Assembly: GCF_003390335.1 (NCBI RefSeq)
Contig: NZ_QUOU01000001.1
Span: 930,001-994,000 of the forward strand
From: Thalassotalea euphylliae
GTDB taxonomy: Bacteria; Pseudomonadota; Gammaproteobacteria; Enterobacterales; Alteromonadaceae
DNA: 64,000 nt
Reading direction: 5' to 3'
Part shown: positions 18,077-25,126 of the stretch, piece by piece
Layout of the letters: each line of letters opens with the position of its first letter
How positions within the stretch are numbered: the first letter of the stretch is position 1
Translations under genes and position numbers: made by a program
The notes under the pieces: model-generated
Databases searched by the model: none
What the model was told of the DNA's origin: nothing
The model's input: only the letters and a program-made list of their open reading frames with translations

Positions 18077-19162
18077 GTGAAGCAAACATTTAAGCCCTAC
18101 AGTGAACTCGCCTATTTACACGGCAAGCCGAATGCGCAGGGACAATTACGCACCCATAACAGTGATTTTAAGGTCTTTGAAATATTGCCTTTTGCCCCTA
18201 GTGGCGAAGGCGAACACCTGTTATTGCACGTAGAAAAAACCGGTGAAAATACCACCTTTGTCGCTCGCCAACTCGCCAAGCACTTTGGTGTTAAAGACAT
18301 GCAGGTAACCTACGCTGGATTAAAAGATCGGCATGCGGTTACCGAGCAATGGTTTGGTATTCATCTACCCGGTAAGCAAGTGGACGACATTGCCAGTGTC
18401 GATATCGCAGGCGTAAAAATTCTTGCTCATCAACGCCATAACAAAAAGCTAAAAACAGGCGCATTAATTGGTAACCGTTTTGAATTAATCTTGCGTGAAG
18501 TGACTGATGCACAATTGGTCATTGAACGTTTTGAGCAAGTGGCGAAAACGGGTGTGCCTAATTATTTTGGTGAGCAACGTTTTGGCTTTAATGGCAATAA
18601 CTTACATAAAGCACTCACGTTATTCGCTGGGCAAAAGGTCAAAGACAAGAAAAAGCGCAGTATGTATTTGTCGGCGGCGCGCAGTTATTTATTTAATCAA
18701 ATGCTAAGTCAGCGTATTTTAGATAATCATTTTCTCTCGCCGATTGAGGGTGATGTGTTTATGCTTGCTGGCAGCCAGTCGGTATTTAAAGCAACGAGTC
18801 AGAGCGCAGATGAAAGTGCCGATATTCAAGCGCGCTTAGACACGCATGATATTGATATTACCGCCAGTATGTGGGGTAAAGGCGAATTGCTTAGCGAGCA
18901 GCAAACGAATATTTTGGAAACTAATGTTGCAACCCACTATCAAACATTAGCTGACGGACTTGTTGCCATGGGGTTAAAGCAAGAGCGCCGAAGAGCAAGG
19001 CTAACTATGTTAAACCCCAAGGCCGAGTTACTTGATAATAAGACGGTTAAGCTTTCGTTTATGTTACCTGCTGGTAGTTATGCAACGGCAATATTACGCG
19101 AGCTACTGGACTATCAAGACATGGCCGAGCAAGCCAATAACTTGGCAGACAAAAGCAAGTAG
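18077..19162 (+). CDS. truD: tRNA pseudouridine(13) synthase TruD
   Basis: Modifies U13 of tRNA-Glu. The catalytic Asp is in YAGLKDRHAVTEQW, and NYFGEQRFG is the family hallmark. The TruD insertion domain follows and the C-terminus resumes the pseudouridine synthase fold. The 361-residue length is typical. The start is GTG at 18077, 22 bp after ispF. surE follows after 30 bp. Confidence 0.95.
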   Translation: MKQTFKPYSELAYLHGKPNAQGQLRTHNSDFKVFEILPFAPSGEGEHLLLHVEKTGENTTFVARQLAKHFGVKDMQVTYAGLKDRHAVTEQWFGIHLPGKQVDDIASVDIAGVKILAHQRHNKKLKTGALIGNRFELILREVTDAQLVIERFEQVAKTGVPNYFGEQRFGFNGNNLHKALTLFAGQKVKDKKKRSMYLSAARSYLFNQMLSQRILDNHFLSPIEGDVFMLAGSQSVFKATSQSADESADIQARLDTHDIDITASMWGKGELLSEQQTNILETNVATHYQTLADGLVAMGLKQERRRARLTMLNPKAELLDNKTVKLSFMLPAGSYATAILRELLDYQDMAEQANNLADKSK

Positions 19163-19192
19163 CAAACAATAACAATCACTAAAGGAAGTAAG

Positions 19193-19945
19193 ATGAGAAT
19201 ATTACTGAGCAACGACGATGGTGTGCATGCGCCAGGCATTAAAGTGCTATATGACGAGTTATGCAAATTTGCCGATGTGACCTTAGTTGCTCCTGATCGC
19301 AATTGTAGCGGTGCCAGTAATTCGCTTACCTTGCTCAATCCTTTACGCGCGCAAACGTTAGATAATGGTTTTATTTCAGTCAATGGCACGCCGACCGATT
19401 CAGTGCATTTGGCGATTAGCCAATTGATGGAGCCGTTGCCGGATCTGGTCGTCGCTGGTATCAACAATGGGGCTAACTTGGGCGACGATACTTTGTATTC
19501 CGGTACCGTTGCTGCGGCAACAGAAGGTCGTCACATGGGCTTGCCCGCCGTTGCCGTATCGCTGGTAGGGAAAGATGAAAACCATTACCAAACGGCGGCA
19601 GTCATTGCCGCTAATATTATTCAGCGCCTAAAAGCGCACCCCTTGCCAGCGGATCAAATTTTAAACGTGAATGTACCTGATATCCCACTGTCTGAGATTG
19701 AAGGGATCAAGGTCACACGTTTAGGCCATCGCCATAAAGCGGAAACCATGAAGAGTATTGCGGATCCTTGGGGACGGACAATTTATTGGTATGGTTCTCT
19801 CGGCAAAGAGCTTGACGCAGGCGAAGGGACAGATTTTAATGCGGTTGCAAAGAATTATGCGTCGGTAACTCCGTTAACCGTTGATATGACAGCGTATAAA
19901 AGTATGCAGCAGATGACCGAGTGGATGAGTGAAGTAACAATATGA
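19193..19945 (+). CDS. surE: 5'/3'-nucleotidase SurE
   Basis: Metal-dependent nucleotidase linked to stationary-phase survival. The N-terminal metal site LLSNDDGVHAPGI and the conserved APDRNCSGASNSLT, NGTPTDSV and GINNGANLGDDTLYSGTVAAA segments are visible. The 250-residue length is standard. AAAGGAAG precedes the ATG. Its stop overlaps pcm by 4 bp (ATGA), so the two are translationally coupled. Confidence 0.97.
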   Translation: MRILLSNDDGVHAPGIKVLYDELCKFADVTLVAPDRNCSGASNSLTLLNPLRAQTLDNGFISVNGTPTDSVHLAISQLMEPLPDLVVAGINNGANLGDDTLYSGTVAAATEGRHMGLPAVAVSLVGKDENHYQTAAVIAANIIQRLKAHPLPADQILNVNVPDIPLSEIEGIKVTRLGHRHKAETMKSIADPWGRTIYWYGSLGKELDAGEGTDFNAVAKNYASVTPLTVDMTAYKSMQQMTEWMSEVTI

Positions 19946-20604
19946 ATGTCAATGTAGGAAGCAGTGTTGGCGGAAAATCGAGTCGTAGTGGTGAAATTCT
20001 AGCGCAAAAATTAGCTAATGAAGGGATTAAAGATCAGCGTGTTTTACGCGCAATCGCGCAATCGCCTCGCCATATTTTTGTACCGGAAATACTGGCGCAC
20101 AAAGCTTATGACAATACGGCATTGCCAATTGGACAAGGGCAAACAATTTCACAGCCTTACATTGTCGCCAGAATGTCTGAGCTTATCTTAGCCGATGGTA
20201 TTCCTGATAATGTGTTAGAAATTGGTACAGGCTCTGGCTATCAAACCTCTATCCTTGCGCAATTGGTCAGTAAAGTTTTTTCAGTTGAACGTATTAAAGC
20301 GCTGCAGTGGCAAGCGAAGCGTCGCTTGCGAGCAATGGACCTTCACAATGTTTCCATGAAGCACGGCGACGGTTGGCAAGGTTGGCGTAGCAAAGGCCCG
20401 TTTCAAGCCATTATCGTAACAGCTGCGCCGAGCAGTGTGCCACAAGCGCTGTTAGAGCAGTTAGCGGATGGTGGCCGCTTAGTGATCCCTGTAGGCGAGC
20501 AATCACAAGTATTAAAACTTATCACCCGTGATGGTGACCATTTCAACGAACAGCAAATTGAGATGGTGCGCTTTGTACCGCTTGTGCCAGGAGATCTGCT
20601 GTGA
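19942..20604 (+). CDS. pcm: Protein-L-isoaspartate O-methyltransferase
   Basis: SAM-dependent repair enzyme for isoaspartyl residues. Visible features are the substrate segment RHIFVPEILAHKAYDNTALPIGQGQTISQP (given here as a landmark; its core is PIGQGQTISQP) and the SAM-binding VLEIGTGSGYQTSILAQL. The C-terminus ends VRFVPLVPGDLL. At 220 residues it is slightly longer than E. coli Pcm because of an N-terminal Gly/Ser-rich stretch. It overlaps both surE and yqaA by 4 bp. Confidence 0.96.
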   Translation: MNVNVGSSVGGKSSRSGEILAQKLANEGIKDQRVLRAIAQSPRHIFVPEILAHKAYDNTALPIGQGQTISQPYIVARMSELILADGIPDNVLEIGTGSGYQTSILAQLVSKVFSVERIKALQWQAKRRLRAMDLHNVSMKHGDGWQGWRSKGPFQAIIVTAAPSSVPQALLEQLADGGRLVIPVGEQSQVLKLITRDGDHFNEQQIEMVRFVPLVPGDLL

Positions 20605-21182
20605 AGATTTTTTCTGCGTTATACGAGTGGACACTTAAATGGGCTGAGCACAAGCTGGCACCGCGAGTGTTGGCGATGCTGACCTTCGCGGAGTCAGTAT
20701 TTTTTCCCATCCCGCCAGATGTATTATTGGCGCCTATGGTACTTGCCAAGCCCAAGAAAGCTTGGTTCTACGCGACATTAACCACAACAGCATCTGTGAT
20801 CGGTGGGGTGGTGGGCTACTTGCTCGGCTATTTTATGTTTGATGCTTGGATTCAGCCGATTATTACTGAGGTTGGCTACCAAGACAAAATGGATCACGCC
20901 ATGGCATGGTTCGAGCAATGGGGGATTTGGGTCGTTTTCCTCGCTGGCTTTACACCGATCCCTTATAAAGTGTTTACGCTCAGTGCTGGCGTGTTACAAA
21001 TGCTATTTATTCCGTTTTTGATCGCTTCCTTTATTGGCCGAGGTATGAGGTTCTTTTTAGTGGCTGGCTTGATTCAATGGGGCGGGGAAAAAATGGAACA
21101 AAAGCTGCGTCAGTGGGTCGATGTGATTGGCTGGAGCCTAGTTGCAATCATAGCTTTCGCCTATGTAGTATACATAGCATAA
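20601..21182 (+). CDS. YqaA family inner-membrane protein (DedA/SNARE-associated superfamily)
   Basis: A 193-residue protein with about five hydrophobic segments. The conserved FFPIPPDVLLAPMVLAKP and AGFTPIPYKVFTLSAG segments are the half-repeats typical of DedA/YqaA proteins, implicated in membrane and lipid homeostasis. GTG at 20601 overlaps the pcm stop. It lies between pcm and nlpD, a common place for this gene in gammaproteobacteria. Confidence 0.9.
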   Translation: MKIFSALYEWTLKWAEHKLAPRVLAMLTFAESVFFPIPPDVLLAPMVLAKPKKAWFYATLTTTASVIGGVVGYLLGYFMFDAWIQPIITEVGYQDKMDHAMAWFEQWGIWVVFLAGFTPIPYKVFTLSAGVLQMLFIPFLIASFIGRGMRFFLVAGLIQWGGEKMEQKLRQWVDVIGWSLVAIIAFAYVVYIA

Positions 21183-21243
21183 CTATTCATTAGTGATGCA
21201 TTACTGATATTCATGAAATTAGACTGACGATCGACTCAACAGG

Positions 21244-22083
21244 ATGTTTTTGCGTTATTTACTCCTACTGATAATTAGTATTTTTGTGCTTGCTGGGTGT
21301 AGTACTCGGCAAGCCCCTGCGCCAGTGGTTGAGTCGCGTTCTACTGTCTCTTTGCAAAAACAAACGCCCGCCAGTATCAAAAGCGCCAGTTATACGGTCA
21401 GAAAAGGGGAAACCCTTTATTCTATCGCTTGGCGTGCGAATAGTGATATAAGAACCATAGCAAAACTCAATAAGTTGTTGCCTCCCTATCGAATATTCCC
21501 CGGCCAGAAGCTCAAAATTAGTGAAAATTCAAGCAAAGCCAGTAGGAATAAGAGCTCAGCTAAAAATTCGACTAAAAGCTCTGGTACTACCACCAATAAA
21601 GGGCATAAAAAAGCTGTTGCAACGACCAAAAAGCAGGAGTATGGTAAAGCTGCAAGTGGGCAAAAAATAAGCAAAAAGCCCGTTGCACCAACCACTAACT
21701 TTTCGCAAAAAATCAAGCGATGGTTATGGCCAGCCAAGGGAAAACTTATCGCAACATTCTCGACGGCACCACAGGGAAATAAAGGAATAGATATCGCGGG
21801 TAAACGCGGTGACCGAATCAAAGCAGCCGCTGATGGTAAGGTCGTATACGCGGGTAGTGCATTAAGAGGCTATGGTAAGCTCATCATTGTAAAACACAAC
21901 GACGATTACTTGAGTGCTTATGCGCACAACGACGAGCTGTTGGTAAAAGAGCAGCAAAGCGTTAAAGCTGGCGATGTGATAGCTAAGATGGGTGACACTG
22001 ACGCGCAAAGAGTCATGCTTCATTTTGAAGTTCGCTTTCGTGGCAAATCCGTGAATCCTTTGAAGTACTTACCTAAACGATAG
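21244..22083 (+). CDS. nlpD: NlpD, LysM/M23 lipoprotein activator of amidase
   Basis: Outer-membrane lipoprotein that activates the septal amidase AmiC. A lipobox (VLAGCS) lies at about residue 19. A LysM domain follows (about 45-92: YTVRKGETLYSIAWRAN), then a Lys/Ser-rich linker and an M23/LytM domain. That domain looks catalytically dead: the first zinc His is Asn (NKGIDIAGKRGD) and the terminal HxH reads MLHFEV, as expected for an NlpD/EnvC-type activator. In E. coli the main rpoS promoter is inside nlpD; the same may hold here. Confidence 0.94.
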   Translation: MFLRYLLLLIISIFVLAGCSTRQAPAPVVESRSTVSLQKQTPASIKSASYTVRKGETLYSIAWRANSDIRTIAKLNKLLPPYRIFPGQKLKISENSSKASRNKSSAKNSTKSSGTTTNKGHKKAVATTKKQEYGKAASGQKISKKPVAPTTNFSQKIKRWLWPAKGKLIATFSTAPQGNKGIDIAGKRGDRIKAAADGKVVYAGSALRGYGKLIIVKHNDDYLSAYAHNDELLVKEQQSVKAGDVIAKMGDTDAQRVMLHFEVRFRGKSVNPLKYLPKR

Positions 22084-22157
22084 TGTGAAATAAGAATAAT
22101 AATGGAGATAAATTGAATATTTAACAAATCACTTTGCTAGTTGATGGGAGAAGTAAT

Positions 22158-23084
22158 ATGGGCTTAGAAAAAGAAATCGACACTGTAAATGTTGAAGAAA
22201 GCACAGTTGATACGGAACCTTCAGTTAAATCTCAGGAAGAGGTCTCTGCGAGCCTAGATGCGACGCAGTTATATTTGAGTGAAATTGGATTTTCCCCCCT
22301 GCTTTCAGCCGAAGAAGAAGTCTATTTTTCGCGTTTAGCGTTAAAAGGTGACGAAAAAGCTCGAAAGCGCATGATAGAAAGCAACCTTAGGTTAGTGGTT
22401 AAAATCGCTAGGCGATACAACAATCGCGGCCTGCCATTGTTAGATTTAATCGAAGAAGGAAATCTCGGTTTAATTCGCGCCGTTGAGAAATTTGACCCTG
22501 AGCGCGGTTTCAGATTTTCAACTTATGCCACATGGTGGATTCGCCAAACCATTGAACGCGCCATCATGAATCAAACGCGCACCATACGTTTACCAATACA
22601 TGTGGTGAAAGAACTCAATATCTACTTACGTGCCGCCCGTGAATTAGTGCAAAAGCTGGATCATGAGCCAACGGCTGAAGATATTGCTAAAGAGCTCGAC
22701 AAGCCTGTTGCTGATGTCAGCAAAATGCTGCGCTTAAACGAACGCATTACCTCAGTCGATACGCCATTTGGCGGCGACTCTGATAAAGCACTGTTAGATG
22801 TTATCCCCGACGAGAAAGGCGCAGGACCAGAGCGCGATTTACAAAGCAATGACCTTAACAACAATATTGTTGAATGGCTTGGTGAACTAAATAGCAAGCA
22901 ACGTGAAGTACTGGCTAGACGCTTTGGTTTAATGGGCTATGAAGCGGCTACTTTGGAAGATGTGGGGACTGAGATTGGTTTAACGCGCGAGCGTGTTCGC
23001 CAAATTCAAGTGGAAGCATTAAAGCGCCTGCGCGATATTCTAAGCCAGCAAAACTTATCCATTGAAGCAATATTTCAAGACTAA
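22158..23084 (+). CDS. rpoS: RNA polymerase sigma factor RpoS (sigma-38)
   Basis: Master sigma factor of stationary phase and general stress. Regions 1.2 (DATQLYLSEIGFSPLLSAEEE), 2 (NLRLVVKIARRYNNRGL; FSTYATWWIRQTIERAI), 3 and 4.2 (ATLEDVGTEIGLTRERVRQI) are intact. I chose ATG at 22158 because GGAG lies about 8 bp upstream, giving 308 residues; a TTG at 22134 is less likely. It follows nlpD, as usual, and ends at a strong terminator. Confidence 0.97.
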   Translation: MGLEKEIDTVNVEESTVDTEPSVKSQEEVSASLDATQLYLSEIGFSPLLSAEEEVYFSRLALKGDEKARKRMIESNLRLVVKIARRYNNRGLPLLDLIEEGNLGLIRAVEKFDPERGFRFSTYATWWIRQTIERAIMNQTRTIRLPIHVVKELNIYLRAARELVQKLDHEPTAEDIAKELDKPVADVSKMLRLNERITSVDTPFGGDSDKALLDVIPDEKGAGPERDLQSNDLNNNIVEWLGELNSKQREVLARRFGLMGYEAATLEDVGTEIGLTRERVRQIQVEALKRLRDILSQQNLSIEAIFQD

Positions 23085-23171
23085 GCATTGTTAACGCTAG
23101 AGTTTCTGAGAAATAACTCGATTACCCATTAGCTCAGCTCATCAGTCAGCTTCTAAGAGCTCCTAAGCATA

Positions 23172-23201
23172 AAAAAACCAGCTTATTAACGCTGGTTTTT
23201 T
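23172..23201 (+). terminator. Rho-independent terminator after rpoS
   Basis: AAAAACCAGC / GCTGGTTTTT, with an 8-nt loop, flanked by A- and T-runs. It may also serve the convergent cytochrome gene. Confidence 0.85.
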
Positions 23202-23294
23202 CGCTATTGGTTTACTGTGTTCTCTTTACGGTACTGACTATGCAGTGTTTACCTTGCAGTATACGGCGCGCCGCAAAATTTTTTTAGACTGAAC

Positions 23295-23945
23295 TTAATA
23301 GCTCGCTTCGCCAAGCCACAAATAGCCAAAGAGCAGGGCAAGTACTAACCACAATAACAGCGGAATAATACTTGAACGAAACACTAGAGGTGTTGCGTGC
23401 TGTACATGGGTAAAGCCCGTAATGATAGTCTTAATGACATTATCGCCGCGCCAGCTATGGATAAGTGCTGCGACAATATGTATTGCGATTAGTACCAGTA
23501 AAACATCAAAATTTTCGTTATGTAAGCTATCTAGCGACTCAGCAAGTGAATCGCTGACGGTATAAAGCAGTGGTCCTTCCGCCAGCACGTCATCAGTTGC
23601 AAACAAGCCAGTGATAAGTTGTACACCTAAGCTCAGTAGCAGGGCGATAATCATATACGCCGCTAACGGATTGTGCCCAGGAAATGCTTGATGCGGTCTC
23701 TTTAACCAGCCTAAGGCTGTTTTAGGTGATGCTACAAAGTAGCTAAATCTGGCACTTTGGCTACCCAGTACGCCCCAAAATAATCGGCTGATCCAAAGTG
23801 CAAGCATAGTGTAGCCACACAGAAAGTGCAGTTCGAAATCCCCTTGCTCACCTGAATACCAAAGTAAAGCCAGCAATAGTAGCTGGCTCATATGATAAAT
23901 ACGGGTGAAGTTATCCCAAACTTTGAATTTGGTTATCACTGTCAT
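23295..23945 (-). CDS. Membrane cytochrome b (cytochrome b561/Ni-hydrogenase b type)
   Basis: A 216-residue protein with four to five membrane spans and well-placed histidines for two hemes: FTRIYHMSQ near residue 18, FELHFLCGY near 40, and IHIVAALIHSW near 155-162. This matches the Cytochrome_b_N / b561-type family that passes electrons between the quinone pool and a periplasmic partner. It lies 26 bp after a gene for a small periplasmic cytochrome b562-like protein, a plausible redox partner. The physiological donor and acceptor are not evident. Confidence 0.85.
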   Translation of the reverse strand: MTVITKFKVWDNFTRIYHMSQLLLLALLWYSGEQGDFELHFLCGYTMLALWISRLFWGVLGSQSARFSYFVASPKTALGWLKRPHQAFPGHNPLAAYMIIALLLSLGVQLITGLFATDDVLAEGPLLYTVSDSLAESLDSLHNENFDVLLVLIAIHIVAALIHSWRGDNVIKTIITGFTHVQHATPLVFRSSIIPLLLWLVLALLFGYLWLGEASY

Positions 23946-23971
23946 TGAACAATTTAACTCACTAGCTTGGG

Positions 23972-24403
23972 CTAATCGTCACAATCCATTTTAAATGCTT
24001 TGTGACCTTTTTTACTGGCCTTGCCAATTTTACCTAAGGCAGCTTTAATCGCTGGTAAATCTTGTGCTGAAGCTAGCTCAGTTACCGCCGACTTTAAATA
24101 CTCCATGCCTTTTTGGTATTTTTTGAAATCAGCTTGCTGCTCTGCTGACAGACTTTTTTGATCGCTAATCGCTAAAGGCACTAGATCAGTTGACTGGTTT
24201 ACGGCGGTTAGCAAATTGTTTGCAATGTTTGATACTTCACCAATATTGCCTGACTTTACTGCTTTTTTCACAGCCTTCATGCTGTCTTTCATATCGCCCA
24301 TTAATTCAGCCAGCTCGGTTTTACCGCACATCGGATGACTCGCAAAACTCGGCGTGGAAAATGCAAGTGCCGATAGCATAACAGGTACAATCAATTTTTT
24401 CAT
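23972..24403 (-). CDS. Cytochrome b562-like periplasmic protein
   Basis: A 143-residue protein with a signal peptide (residues 1-21, ending SFA). The mature part is predicted as a four-helix bundle. It matches the b562 pattern of a Met near the start of helix 1 (GDMKDSMKAVKKA) and a His near the end of helix 4 (KKGHKAFKMDCDD); two cysteines (PMCGK and MDCDD) could form a disulfide. Heme binding is inferred from these two residues. It is cotranscribed with the membrane cytochrome b gene. The repeat element at 24451 begins 47 bp upstream of its start. Confidence 0.7.
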   Translation of the reverse strand: MKKLIVPVMLSALAFSTPSFASHPMCGKTELAELMGDMKDSMKAVKKAVKSGNIGEVSNIANNLLTAVNQSTDLVPLAISDQKSLSAEQQADFKKYQKGMEYLKSAVTELASAQDLPAIKAALGKIGKASKKGHKAFKMDCDD

Positions 24404-24450
24404 ATTTAGCCCTTTGATATGATGAGAAAGTGATTAGAAAATTACTATTA

Positions 24451-24775
24451 TACCAATTGAAATAAGTACTTAATCATTCAGCGAGAATTAAAAGGCTTAG
24501 TGGCACAGGTTATATGCTCCATGCATAACCTAAGTACCTACATCCATGTAGGCAAGGCATTGATTGCAGAGAATGGTTATTCTCCTTTTTGCATGCAAAG
24601 CAAAATTAATAACGCAGCATATAAGCCTTTTAAACTCGCCCTTTGGGAGCGTGTCAGCGTCGCGATAACGGCGCCAAATTGATGAGATGTAGAATAACTA
24701 TATCAACAAAAATTTGGCTTGTTCTCCCACCGCTGACAGCGCTCTGAATTGCTCAATTAATTAATTCAATTGGTA
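24451..24775. repeat. MITE-like element, copy B (325 bp)
   Basis: Terminal inverted repeats TACCAATTGAA... / ...TTCAATTGGTA, flanked by TTA on the left and TAA on the right. It has high identity, in the opposite orientation, to 36273-36585: the ends, the GCATGGAGCATATAACCTG segment, the TACATGGATGTAGG segment and the GCGCTGTCAGCGGTGGGAG segment are shared (quoted in copy C orientation). No transposase ORF is present. It lies between the cytochrome b562-like gene and the lipoprotein gene. Confidence 0.88.
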
Positions 24776-24985
24776 TAAGTCCGTAAGATACTAAAAAGCG
24801 ACGAGCTTGTAAGTAAATAAATAATGCGATGTAAATCGCGAGTCTGTATTTATCGTGTTGTCATGAAACTGTACTAATCGTGAAATATTAGACTTTAATA
24901 CTGTTTCACTGAGCTTGCACTCATCGGTAAATCATCTCTGGTGTAACTGTCTGCAACGGCCTAAATACCTCAAGTTGCTGGATTT

Positions 24986-25047
24986 CTGTCATCTGTCTGT
25001 AACTTTTCGTCAATAAAAAGTACATATTTCCAAAACATTTCTGTCAT
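24986..25047 (+). promoter_or_regulatory. Pho box (PhoB-binding direct repeats) upstream of lipoprotein/receptor genes
   Basis: CTGTCAT (24986-24992) and CTGTAAC (24997-25003) are 7-bp direct repeats with an 11-bp period, matching 13 of 14 positions of the PhoB consensus CTGTCAT-N4-CTGTCAY. A third perfect CTGTCAT lies at 25041, which is 55 bp (5 x 11) from the first and so in helical phase. The array ends 80 bp before the lipoprotein start. Binding has not been shown. Confidence 0.65.
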
Positions 25048-25126
25048 TTTTCACTCGTAGCATTAGCCGCAATTCTAATTAAAACATGCAAATGTAAACA
25101 CTAATTTCTGCGGAGCAGGTAACAAA

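Noticed and set aside
24500..24682. Open frame inside repeat copy B
   Set aside because: It is not preserved in copy C and lies in sequence with strong dyad symmetry, so it is not a gene.
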